8,375 nucleotides of DNA from Caldifarciminota bacterium (GCA_011042705.1 DRBW01000189.1:1-8375); one strand, 5' to 3'. Counted from the first letter of the stretch, positions 1 to 6,959 are shown. Notes: a model not told the origin generated them from the sequence alone. Made by a program: numbers and translations.

Positions 1-1014
1 ATCTTTGTACGTGACGTCCTGCATCCTCGCATCTCCCGAATTAAGAGCTATGCTTCCGCCGTACTGAGAAGCATTGGGAGGAGGGTTGTAAGGAGCCACG
101 GGTATGTCGTACCTCGTCGAGAGGCTCGGAGACGCCGCGGAGCCCGTTACCTTCCATCCATATATATAGCTGCTTCCATTCCAGTAGCTTCTCAAAATGT
201 ATTCGGTCTGAGAGGACGTCAGGCACTGGGCAGGTTTCCAGGACGAGGAATAGGCGAGGTTCCAGAAATCTTGCCAGGAATTCAGGGTGCCATTGTACGC
301 TGCGGCCTTGTCAAGAACCCTGAGCTTCGGATAGGAAAAGCTCCCGTTCCAGTCGAACTGATTGGAAGTTATGAAGATCCCCCAATCGTTAAACCCCAGC
401 CCGGGATAATCGGCCCAGTTGTTCGACGGTGTCGATCCGTCCAGCGTGGCATCCAGAGCATAATAGTACCAGCTTCCCAGGGGATTCGAGCTTTGCGAGA
501 CAGCCAGGTAATAATTGGACTCGCTGATCCCGGAATTCTGCTGAAGAGCGAGTACCAGCCATCTGCTTCCCTGAGGATCGTAAGCGATTTTGGGATCGAA
601 AATGAAGTTGTTGGAAGGCGAGAGCGGAGAGAAAAAGTTATAAAGGGTGTTGCTGTATAGAAGGTTTCCAAGAGTGTCGTAGAAGGCTATATTCGAATTG
701 ACGACTTCCCCCACATAACCGGGCCCGGCGGCGATCTGAACATCGGGGGGAAACCATCCCGTGAAAAAGATGCCCTGAAAGCTCGTGATCGTGTTATCGC
801 CGGGGATACCGGTGGAACCGTCACGCTGATAATTCCAGCGTTCCAGGTTACTTCCCTGAGGTTGAGGTTCCTCGGGGAGCGACATCATGGGCGGAATGTA
901 CATGTCGGGAACCGCGAGGTTATCAGAGGGCTGCGGCAACGGAGACAATTCTACCGTTACAGGCCCCTCATAGCGACCGCTTAAGGACAGCAAAAACAGC
1001 AATAATATCCTCAT
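1..1014 (-). CDS. Secreted protein of unknown function, probably beta-propeller-like (partial, C-terminus missing)
   Basis: This frame stays open for 338 codons from ATG at 1014 to the window edge. AGGAGG at 1024-1029 lies 9 bases upstream and fixes the start. The N-terminus (MRILLLFLLSLSG) looks like a very short Sec signal peptide, followed by a Pro-rich linker (about residues 20-55). The rest is rich in Trp, Tyr, Ser and Asn, as in extracellular beta-rich proteins. Repeated strand-like blocks are FDPKIAYDPQGSRWLVLAL (129-147), YYLAVSQSSNPLGSWYYYAL (158-177), NWADYPGLGFNDWGIFITSN (189-208) and SGDARMQDVTYKD at the cut end. From memory, blocks of this kind (DPK..YD...RW, YLAVS.S.NP.G.W, WADYPGLG, GDAR.Q) occur in large uncharacterised bacterial exoproteins with propeller-like folds. 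No catalytic residues are identifiable. It lies downstream of the efflux operon but has its own leader and probable promoter, so it is probably an independent unit. Any C-terminal sorting domain would be beyond the window. The gene call is firm; fold and role are inferred. Confidence 0.85.
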   Translation of the reverse strand, partial: MRILLLFLLSLSGRYEGPVTVELSPLPQPSDNLAVPDMYIPPMMSLPEEPQPQGSNLERWNYQRDGSTGIPGDNTITSFQGIFFTGWFPPDVQIAAGPGYVGEVVNSNIAFYDTLGNLLYSNTLYNFFSPLSPSNNFIFDPKIAYDPQGSRWLVLALQQNSGISESNYYLAVSQSSNPLGSWYYYALDATLDGSTPSNNWADYPGLGFNDWGIFITSNQFDWNGSFSYPKLRVLDKAAAYNGTLNSWQDFWNLAYSSSWKPAQCLTSSQTEYILRSYWNGSSYIYGWKVTGSAASPSLSTRYDIPVAPYNPPPNASQYGGSIALNSGDARMQDVTYKD

Positions 1015-1050
1015 GGATTCACTCCTCCTTTTTGAGACTCAACTCTAATT

Positions 1051-1078
1051 AGAATACGCGTCCCCTGCAGCATCACAA
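1051..1078 (-). promoter_or_regulatory. Putative sigma70-type promoter of the secreted-protein gene
   Basis: On the minus strand TTGTGA (1073-1078) is followed after 16 bases by TATTCT (1051-1056). Each matches four of six consensus positions. Transcription would start near 1044 and give a leader of about 30 bases containing the strong AGGAGG ribosome site. The match is modest, and the call rests partly on correct placement. Confidence 0.35.
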
Positions 1079-1106
1079 GACCAGCCGTTCAAAACGGTTA
1101 TGGGTG

Positions 1107-1144
1107 AATGGTGGGCGGTGGGCTGGAGCCCACCGCCCACCATT
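1107..1144. repeat. Perfect 18-bp inverted repeat with 2-base centre
   Basis: Arms 1107-1124 and 1127-1144 are exact reverse complements (AATGGTGGGCGGTGGGCT on the left), separated by GG. The stem is very GC-rich. It sits about 30 bases upstream of the putative -35 of the secreted-protein gene. On the plus strand the stem ends in ATT followed by TT, and the minus side has no T-run, so it is at best a weak terminator in the plus direction. It could also be a palindromic intergenic repeat or a cruciform-forming site. Its sequence is not closely related to the two stems to the right. Confidence 0.8.
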
Positions 1145-1170
1145 TTCATCATCTGAAAAACGAAGAAAAT

Positions 1171-1207
1171 CGGTGTCGGGCCGTGCAACCTGCACGGCCC
1201 GACACCG
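1171..1207. repeat. Perfect 17-bp hairpin repeat, copy A
   Basis: Arms 1171-1187 (CGGTGTCGGGCCGTGCA) and 1191-1207 are exact reverse complements around the 3-base loop ACC. On the minus strand the stem is followed by a T-rich but interrupted tract (ATTTTCTTCGTTTTT), so weak termination in that direction is possible. The stem is related to the hairpin at 1428-1464 (14 of 17 arm positions identical), but its loop reads as the reverse complement of that copy's loop. Confidence 0.85.
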
Positions 1208-1427
1208 GTCTAACTTCCTTCAACTCAAAACGTTAAGAAAAATGAGGATGTGCGCATAGATTTCCCGGGCTATTCCGAGGGAACCCGACCTCTCTACTCG
1301 TTGAATTTCAAGCGAAAATTTGCCCTTCGAGATGCCCTTATAAGTGCTTGATTTTCAGTAAGTTCCTGTCAAGAGACATTGCGCACATGTAAATATTGTC
1401 CAAATTATTTGTCATCAATAAGTTACA
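1208..1427. other. AT-richer non-coding spacer between two related hairpins
   Basis: I see no gene in this 220-base stretch: there is no open frame with a ribosome site and no tRNA-like fold. It holds a 9-base inverted repeat (ATGTGCGCA at 1248-1256 and its complement at 1380-1388) that could be chance. On the minus strand it also holds TTGACAGGAAC (1362-1372), an 11-mer also present at the symporter promoter (7632-7642). No acceptable -10 lies 16-18 bases beyond the copy here. The stretch may be plain spacer, the interior of a small non-autonomous element bounded by the hairpins, or an untranslated RNA. Confidence 0.4.
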
Positions 1428-1464
1428 TGGGGTCGGGTCGTGCAGGTTGCACGACCCGACCCCA
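1428..1464. repeat. Perfect 17-bp hairpin repeat, copy B
   Basis: Arms 1428-1444 (TGGGGTCGGGTCGTGCA) and 1448-1464 are exact reverse complements around the loop GGT. Compared with copy A at 1171-1207, arm positions 1, 4 and 11 differ, and every change is matched on the opposite arm so that pairing is kept. The loop is the reverse complement of copy A's, so the two copies are inverted with respect to each other. No T-run follows on either strand, which argues against a classical terminator. It lies about 40 bases beyond the operon terminator. Confidence 0.85.
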
Positions 1465-1503
1465 ACGAAGCCATCAAATTTTATGGCCCCGACGAATTTC
1501 TAT

Positions 1504-1540
1504 AAAAAAGTGGCGTCCCGATCTCCGATCGGGACGCCAC
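1504..1540 (-). terminator. Intrinsic terminator of the efflux operon
   Basis: Arms 1510-1523 (GTGGCGTCCCGATC) and 1527-1540 form a perfect 14-bp GC-rich stem with a 3-base loop. Read on the minus strand, the stem is followed directly by six T (plus-strand A-run 1504-1509). It begins 25 bases after the stop codon of the RND gene, where the end of the four-gene transcript is expected. Confidence 0.85.
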
Positions 1541-1565
1541 CACAGTTAAATTCCGTTCCTGTTGA

Positions 1566-4500
1566 CTATTCCTTCGTTTTGATCCTCTCGAAGAAAGTGT
1601 AAAGGATTGGAATCACAAACAGGGTCAGTAATGTCGATGTCAGAAGGCCTCCTATGACGGCGATGGCCATCGGCGCGCGCATCTCCGAGCCCTCCGAGCG
1701 GGATAGAGCCATCGGCACCATTCCCAGGATCGTGGTCAGTGAGGTTATGAGGATCGGCCTGAGACGCACCTGGGCTCCCTTCACGACAGCCTCGAGCCCC
1801 GGAAGTCCTCTCTCTCTGAGCTTCTTGATGTAATCGATCATGACGATGGCATTGTTCACCACGATTCCCACGAGGATCAGCGCCCCCATGAGCGAGGGAA
1901 GGGATATCGACGTCCTCGTGATCAGGAAGAAGAAGACGACTCCGATTATAGCAAGGGGCATCGTGAACATCACGATAAAGGGATCCTTGAAGGACTCGAA
2001 CTGGGCCGCCATCACCATGTAGATGAGGAGGACAGCAGCCATGATGGCGAAAATCATGCTCTTCAGCATATCCTGAATTTTCTCCCATTCGCCCTTAAAG
2101 GCCATGGTGTATCCCGGGGGCAAAGTGAACCCGGCCAACCTCTTTTCCAGGTCCCTGACCACTTCTCCGGTCGTCCTCCCTGCGACGTTGGCACCCACCG
2201 ACACAGTACGAACCTGGTTTTCGCGGTCGATCCTGATCGGCCCCAGGCCATAGGAGATATGGGCTATCTCCTTGAGCGGAACCCTGGTACCGAGCGGCGT
2301 CTTGATGCTAAAGCCCTTTATATCCTCTATGAACTCGGTCTGGTCCTCCTCCAGCTTGACCCTCGTGTTTATCTCCTCGCCCTTGATTCTGATCCTGGTG
2401 GCCACCTTACCCAGGAGGGCCGCCTGCAATTCCGTCTCCACCTGAACGGGCGTCAGACCGTAATAAGCCGCTTTTTTTCTGTCGATCTTGATGAGTATCT
2501 CGGGCTTCGCCTCCTCGAGTGATATTGACGGACTGACCAGACCAGGCGTACCTTCGATCCTGTCCTTTATGTTCATCGCAAGCTCTTTGAGGGTGTTCAG
2601 GTCTTTCCCGTAGATCTTGACGTTAACTGGTTTCTCTCCAACCCCCAGGAACGCCATCTTCGATATGTCCAGGACCTCAACCTTGGCATCTTTGTAGCTG
2701 GGTGCTTTTGTTACTATCTCGTTAATCGTCTCGTAGGAGGGCCTCTTCCTGAATTTCTTGTCCACAAAAACGACATACAGCATACCCGAATTAACCCCGG
2801 TTCCGCCCATAAACGAGGTCACTTCCTGTAATTCTCCCACTATACTTCCCACGATCTTAACGTCGGGGTCCTTTTTCGCTATATCCTCGAGCTGAAGCAT
2901 GTAGTTCAGGGTCTCATCGAGATCGGTTCCAGGGGGCAAAGTGACTCTGATCATTCCGAAGTCCCTGTCCATCTGAGGAATGAACTCCACTCCTACTTTG
3001 GGAATGAGCAAGATCGAGACCACGAAGAGGATCGCGGCTGCCAAAATAGCAAACAACCTGTGCCTCAGTACAGATCTGAGGATCTTTTCGTAAAACCGCC
3101 TGACGGGATTGAACCAGACCTCACCGAATGCCTTGACGTATGCTTCTTTAGTTCTCTCCTTGAAGAAGACCCGGGCCAGTGCCGGAATTATTGTGACAGC
3201 AACGAAAAGGGATGCCAGAAGGGTCGCAGCCACCGTGACGGCGAGCTCGTGAGTCACTTTAGCGACAATGCCTCCCACGAATATCAGGGGGAGGAAAACT
3301 ATTATGTTGGTGAAGGTCGAAGCGCTTATGGCGGTGCCGACCTCACGCGTTCCGTCTATGGCGGCCTTCATCTTGTCCTCGCCTTCCTCGAGATGTCTGA
3401 AAATGTTCTCTATCACCACGACCGCGTTGTCCACAAGCATTCCCACGCCGATGGCGATCCCTCCCAGGGTCATTATGTTAAGGGTGTAGCCTGCGAAATA
3501 GATGACGATGAAGGTAATTATGACCGAGAGGGGAATGGCAAGGGCTGCCACGAGAGTTGGCCTCCAGTTTCGCAGGAAGAAAAAGATCATGAGGGCCGCC
3601 AGAAGGGCACCCAGGAGGGCGTTGTTCGTTGTACGGCCCGTTGCTCTCTTTATGAACTTCGCCTGATCGGAAACCACAACGGGCTCAAAATCGGGAAAAT
3701 CGGCCTTTATTCTCTTCAACTCCTCGTTCACTTTATCCAGAACCTTCACCGTGTTGGTTCCAGACTGCTTGTAGACCTCGAAAAAGACGGTCTCCTTGCC
3801 GTTTTGGGTGACGTAATTTCTCCTCTCGGAAAGGGTCTCAATAACCCTACCCACGTCCCTGACGAAAACGGGAGTTCCGGTTTTCGTGTAGCCAACGGCG
3901 ACATCGTTTATATCGGAGGGCTCCTTGAACTCACCCACTGCCCTCAAAAGATATTCCTTGCTGCCTTCAACGATATGGCCGGCAGGAAGGTTGAGGTTAT
4001 GAAGCTGGAGAAACGTCACCACATCCTGTATGGAGAGGCCGAAGTTCTCGAGTTTGCCGCGGTCGATCTCGACCCAGATCTCTTTATCTCTACCTCCGCT
4101 CACTGTGACAGAAGCCACTCCGTCTATCCTCTCGAGCCTGGGCTTTACGTGGTCCTTTATGAACTTTCTGACGTCTTCAGGGCTCATCCCCTTATAAGAA
4201 GCATAGCCCTCCATGATGGGCATCATGCTTATATCGAATTTCACAACCAGCGGTTTGCTCGCATCTTCTGGCAGATAGTCCTCGATCAATCCCAGTTTGT
4301 CCCTTATGTCCTGGGCGGCGAAGTCGAGGTTTTTACCCCAGTTGAATTCAACTGTGACGACGGAAAGGCCCTCCATGGACATGGATGTCAGCTTCTTTAC
4401 GCCGCTCACCGTGGCCACCGCTTCCTCCACGGGCTTCGTGATCATCTCCTCTACGTCCTCAGGAGAAACGCCGGGATAGGTGGTGATCACGGAGACCGAG

Positions 4501-4622
4501 GGGAACGAGAGCTCCGGCAGAAGATCCAGTCCAAGTTTCTGAAGGGAGACGAGGCCCATCACGACGAGAACCCCGATCAACATCGATATGGTTATCGGCC
4601 GCCGGACGGAGAATCTTATCAT
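1566..4622 (-). CDS. RND-family efflux transporter, permease subunit (AcrB/MdtB-like)
   Basis: This inner-membrane pump of 1018 residues is full length for the hydrophobe/amphiphile RND family. It has the duplicated layout: a first membrane helix (about 10-30), a large periplasmic porter region (about 35-335), a helix bundle (about 335-480), a helix near 522-540, a second periplasmic region (about 545-850) and a final bundle (about 852-1010). Family hallmarks are the start MIRFSVRRPIT, DLLPELSFPSVSV, GVSPEDVEEMITKPVE and the TM4 segment GIAIGVGMLVDNAVVVIENI. Asp398 is followed by Asn where AcrB has a second Asp. In TM10 the segment GIVVNNAIVMIDY has Asn-Asn (923-924) where AcrB has its relay Lys. 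QVRLRPILITSL (951-962) keeps the conserved Arg region. ATG at 4622 overlaps the adaptor stop as ATGA, with GGTGA (4629-4633) 6 bases upstream, which suggests translational coupling. Partners are the adaptor and the TolC-like channel just upstream. Substrate cannot be read from sequence. A heavy-metal (CzcA/CusA) role is less likely because the motifs are of the drug/lipid type. Confidence 0.96.
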   Translation of the reverse strand: MIRFSVRRPITISMLIGVLVVMGLVSLQKLGLDLLPELSFPSVSVITTYPGVSPEDVEEMITKPVEEAVATVSGVKKLTSMSMEGLSVVTVEFNWGKNLDFAAQDIRDKLGLIEDYLPEDASKPLVVKFDISMMPIMEGYASYKGMSPEDVRKFIKDHVKPRLERIDGVASVTVSGGRDKEIWVEIDRGKLENFGLSIQDVVTFLQLHNLNLPAGHIVEGSKEYLLRAVGEFKEPSDINDVAVGYTKTGTPVFVRDVGRVIETLSERRNYVTQNGKETVFFEVYKQSGTNTVKVLDKVNEELKRIKADFPDFEPVVVSDQAKFIKRATGRTTNNALLGALLAALMIFFFLRNWRPTLVAALAIPLSVIITFIVIYFAGYTLNIMTLGGIAIGVGMLVDNAVVVIENIFRHLEEGEDKMKAAIDGTREVGTAISASTFTNIIVFLPLIFVGGIVAKVTHELAVTVAATLLASLFVAVTIIPALARVFFKERTKEAYVKAFGEVWFNPVRRFYEKILRSVLRHRLFAILAAAILFVVSILLIPKVGVEFIPQMDRDFGMIRVTLPPGTDLDETLNYMLQLEDIAKKDPDVKIVGSIVGELQEVTSFMGGTGVNSGMLYVVFVDKKFRKRPSYETINEIVTKAPSYKDAKVEVLDISKMAFLGVGEKPVNVKIYGKDLNTLKELAMNIKDRIEGTPGLVSPSISLEEAKPEILIKIDRKKAAYYGLTPVQVETELQAALLGKVATRIRIKGEEINTRVKLEEDQTEFIEDIKGFSIKTPLGTRVPLKEIAHISYGLGPIRIDRENQVRTVSVGANVAGRTTGEVVRDLEKRLAGFTLPPGYTMAFKGEWEKIQDMLKSMIFAIMAAVLLIYMVMAAQFESFKDPFIVMFTMPLAIIGVVFFFLITRTSISLPSLMGALILVGIVVNNAIVMIDYIKKLRERGLPGLEAVVKGAQVRLRPILITSLTTILGMVPMALSRSEGSEMRAPMAIAVIGGLLTSTLLTLFVIPILYTFFERIKTKE

Positions 4623-5497
4623 TTTATCTCACCCCTTATCCTGACGGCTTCGCCGTCCTGGAGGCCTGCGGCACCGAGGGTGACCACCGTATCGCCCTCC
4701 TGAAGGCCGCTTTTGATTTCGACCCATCCGCGAGAGACGAGGCCGGTCTCGACCACTCTACGCCTCGCCCTGCCCCCTTCCACCACGAACACATAATTCG
4801 ACGAGTCGGTTCTCACCAGAGCCCTCAGGGGGACCTTCAGGGCCGATTTTACCAGCCTGGTTTTCACCATGACCCTGACGAGGGTTCCGGGACGAAGTCC
4901 CGAGGGCCTCCTGAGAAGGCGAATTTTGACCGTTCCCATCCGGGACATGGGATTCAGGGCATGGGATATCCTGTAGATCTTGCCTGGAACGGCCGTGATG
5001 GAGTCGATGTAGATGTCTGCCTCGTCGCCTATCCTGATCCGATTGAGATCTGTCTCCGGCATCTCGACCAGGACATCGAGGCTCTCGGTGTTGCTTATGA
5101 AAGCCAGGGGAACCTGTGGGGCGACGGCCTGTCCCGGTTTCAGATAGAGGATGCCGACTATCCCTCTTATGGGGCTCTTGACAAGGAGCGGCTTGAATTC
5201 CAGACCGGGGACGGAACGGTCGAGTTTCGCTATGACCTGATCTTTCTCGACCTCATCTCCTTCCTTCACGGTGTACTCGAGGAGTTTCCCCGGCATATCG
5301 GGATAAACCTGTGCCTCCTCGTAGCCGGCAACTGTCCCGAAATACTCGAGGACCTCGGCGATCTCGCCTCTCTGTACCACCATTGCCTCCACGGTCATGG
5401 GCGCCTTCTCATCCTCACCGGCGTAAAGCAGGGCGCCCATCAAAATGGGAAACACGACGGCGAATTTCCCGATGTTCTCTCCTCTGAATGCCTTCAT
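4619..5497 (-). CDS. Periplasmic adaptor (membrane fusion protein, HlyD/AcrA-like) of the RND system
   Basis: This adaptor joins the inner-membrane pump to the outer-membrane channel. Numbering here is from ATG 5497 (292 residues). The N-terminus (MKAFRGENIGKFAVVFPILM, then GALLYAGEDE) is a Sec-type signal or anchor without a lipobox Cys. The first lipoyl half (GKLLEYTVKEGDEVEKDQVI, about 70-89) runs after only about a dozen residues (RSVPGLEFKPLLV) into the second half (SPIRGIVGILYLKPGQAVAP, about 108-127). This leaves no room for the alpha-helical hairpin of AcrA. A beta-barrel (about 140-215) and a membrane-proximal domain ending RALVRTDSSNYVFVVEGG...GLQEGDTVVTLGAAGLQDGE follow. ATG at 5503 gives two more residues, but AGGAGG (5506-5511) would then be only 2 bases away, against 8 bases from 5497, so 5497 is preferred. 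The stop overlaps the pump start by 4 bases. The ribosome site overlaps the channel gene's stop codon. Confidence 0.94.
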   Translation of the reverse strand: MKAFRGENIGKFAVVFPILMGALLYAGEDEKAPMTVEAMVVQRGEIAEVLEYFGTVAGYEEAQVYPDMPGKLLEYTVKEGDEVEKDQVIAKLDRSVPGLEFKPLLVKSPIRGIVGILYLKPGQAVAPQVPLAFISNTESLDVLVEMPETDLNRIRIGDEADIYIDSITAVPGKIYRISHALNPMSRMGTVKIRLLRRPSGLRPGTLVRVMVKTRLVKSALKVPLRALVRTDSSNYVFVVEGGRARRRVVETGLVSRGWVEIKSGLQEGDTVVTLGAAGLQDGEAVRIRGEIK

Positions 5498-5503
5498 TTT
5501 CAT

Positions 5504-5513
5504 CTCCTCCTTT
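5504..5513 (-). promoter_or_regulatory. Ribosome binding site that decides the adaptor start
   Basis: The minus strand reads AAAGGAGGAG directly before ATG at 5503. The AGGAGG core (5506-5511) is 2 bases from that ATG but 8 bases from the next in-frame ATG at 5497, so the second ATG is the likelier start. The A residues at 5511-5513 overlap the TAA stop of the channel gene, consistent with coupled translation. Confidence 0.7.
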
Positions 5514-6957
5514 AAAAGCCTGCCCCGCCGGGGTGCTGGCCATGAGAAGGCGCTGCACCCGCAGCAGAACCTCCCTGAGCGGAAGCGGGGGCTCCTTTCA
5601 TCTCCATGCCGGCCGACGTCCCTGACGGGCTTTCGGAACCGGCCTTTAAAGCCCTCTCGAGCCTCGCGAGGGCAACGTTGTAATCGTGCAGGGCCGATAT
5701 ATAGGACAATCTCGCCTGAGAATAGGCCACTTCGGCGTCGATCACGTCCAGCGAAGATACGTAGCCGTTTCTGTACTGTTCCTCAGCCATCTCGAAGGCT
5801 CTGCGGGCGAGTTTTACGTTGTCTCGCTGTGATTTGAGAGCCTCTTCTTTGGCCTCAAGGTCCCTGTAAAGGGACCTGATCTCGAGGGCTATGGCTTTGC
5901 CCTGGAGCTCCCTCATGTATCTCACCTGTCTGAGCTGAGCCTCCATGCTCTTGACCTGACCGTAGGTCTTGAACCCATCGAAGAAGGGAAACTGCAGGCC
6001 CACGGTGAAGGTCCACATACCTTTCCACTTGTCCTCGAAACCGAAGGGCCTCTGATACTGGTATGCCCACTGGGCGAATACAGAGGGCTTGTTGCCGGAC
6101 CTGGCTATAGCCACGGTTTTCTTTAACACCTCCAGTTTCTCATCGGTGCTCTTCAGGTCGAGCCTCTCGGAAAGGGCGAGGCTGATGAGAGAATCGAGAT
6201 CGGCATTGAAGCTCCTGTATTCCAGGGTGTCCTTGAGCTTGATCTGGACATCGAGGGGGAGGTTTAGCTGCAGTTTCAGCGCGTCGTAAGCGGTTTTAAG
6301 CCCTGTCTCAGCTGCTTTTATCTGAGGTTCCACATTTCGGAGCTGAACTTCAGCCCTGAGGAGCTCGAAGTCGGAAGCGAGTCCCTCCTCATATCTCTTT
6401 TTGACGGAATTGTAATGCTCCTCGAGATCCTTTCGCGTCTCATTGAGTACGTCCAGATATCGACGCACAAGGAGACAATTGTAGTAGGCCTCTTTGACGC
6501 TTTCCTTTATCATCTCTTTCTTCGCCTCGATGTCGTAATCGGTGCTCCTCAGATTGTGCTTCGCCAGCTTGTAATTGTTGATGAGCCTACCCCAGGAAAA
6601 GAGGACCTGCTGGACCGTCAGGCCGAAGGAGTAGTTGTTCTTGTATCCGAAGGGCATCTCCGATTTCTCGAAAACCGGGATGAAGCTGCCGGGGTTCTGG
6701 GGATCGGGTTCGAGCCTCACCAGGTGATAGGTCTCCATCTTCTGAATCGTCGAAAGATACGTGTAAGAGCTGGACAGTGAGACCTGCGGGAAAAACCCGC
6801 TCCTCGCCTGAAGCAGATTCCCATAGGCCGAGTTATGGCTCTCCTCGGCCGCCAGAACCTGTAGATTCCTCTCGAGCGCCATGTTAACGGCATCCTCGAG
6901 AGTCAGCTCGTACAGGTTTCCAGCTCCGAGCAGGTACAAAAGGAGAAAAACGGTCAT
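5512..6957 (-). CDS. TolC-like outer-membrane efflux channel (OEP family)
   Basis: This trimeric outer-membrane channel should complete the tripartite pump. The 481 residues begin with a short hydrophobic signal (MTVFLLLYLLGAG) that lacks the usual basic residues. The first OEP repeat follows from YELTLEDAVNMALERNLQVL (about 16-35). Long coiled-coil segments (about 130-225 and 330-435) show OEP patterns such as VKKRYEEGLASDFELLRAEV and EEQYRNGYVSSLDVIDAEVA. Outer-membrane strand regions are near 57-72, 108-125 and 290-320 (FGLTVQQVLFSWGRL, FTVGLQFPFFDGFKTYGQV). Residues about 440-481 form a low-complexity Gly/Ala/Ser/Pro tail with a few Met and His, ending in Phe. ATG 6957 is preceded by AGGGAGGG (6964-6971), which lies inside the last codons of the TetR gene. 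Only 2 bases separate the two genes. No other start codon exists between this ATG and the upstream in-frame stop. Confidence 0.95.
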   Translation of the reverse strand: MTVFLLLYLLGAGNLYELTLEDAVNMALERNLQVLAAEESHNSAYGNLLQARSGFFPQVSLSSSYTYLSTIQKMETYHLVRLEPDPQNPGSFIPVFEKSEMPFGYKNNYSFGLTVQQVLFSWGRLINNYKLAKHNLRSTDYDIEAKKEMIKESVKEAYYNCLLVRRYLDVLNETRKDLEEHYNSVKKRYEEGLASDFELLRAEVQLRNVEPQIKAAETGLKTAYDALKLQLNLPLDVQIKLKDTLEYRSFNADLDSLISLALSERLDLKSTDEKLEVLKKTVAIARSGNKPSVFAQWAYQYQRPFGFEDKWKGMWTFTVGLQFPFFDGFKTYGQVKSMEAQLRQVRYMRELQGKAIALEIRSLYRDLEAKEEALKSQRDNVKLARRAFEMAEEQYRNGYVSSLDVIDAEVAYSQARLSYISALHDYNVALARLERALKAGSESPSGTSAGMEMKGAPASAQGGSAAGAAPSHGQHPGGAGF

Positions 6958-6959
6958 GC

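Noticed and set aside
271..660. Plus-strand frame of 129 codons inside the secreted-protein gene
   Set aside because: The minus-strand frame is open over the full 338 codons with signal peptide and AGGAGG site. The plus frame has neither.
1248..1388. The 9-bp inverted repeat ATGTGCGCA as terminal repeats of a transposon
   Set aside because: One such match is close to chance in a spacer of this length, with no transposase and no target duplication seen. Kept only as a side note to the hairpin finding.
1107..1540. CRISPR array, suggested by several palindromic units in a row
   Set aside because: The units differ in sequence and spacing, only two are related and those are inverted, and no regular direct repeats or spacers exist.
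1396..1602. Small plus-strand frame of 68 codons across the hairpin and terminator
   Set aside because: It translates through two palindromes and into the pump's 3' end, and no ribosome site precedes its start. Not a gene.
3060..4703. Long open frame of 547 codons on the plus strand, antisense to the pump gene
   Set aside because: It lies opposite a clearly real RND gene, its translation is rich in His, Asp and Arg with no domain pattern, and no convincing ribosome site is apparent. It is a codon-usage shadow.
4961..5515. Plus-strand open frame of 184 codons antisense to the adaptor gene
   Set aside because: It is the complement of a well-supported adaptor gene and its translation resembles no family. 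Shadow frame.
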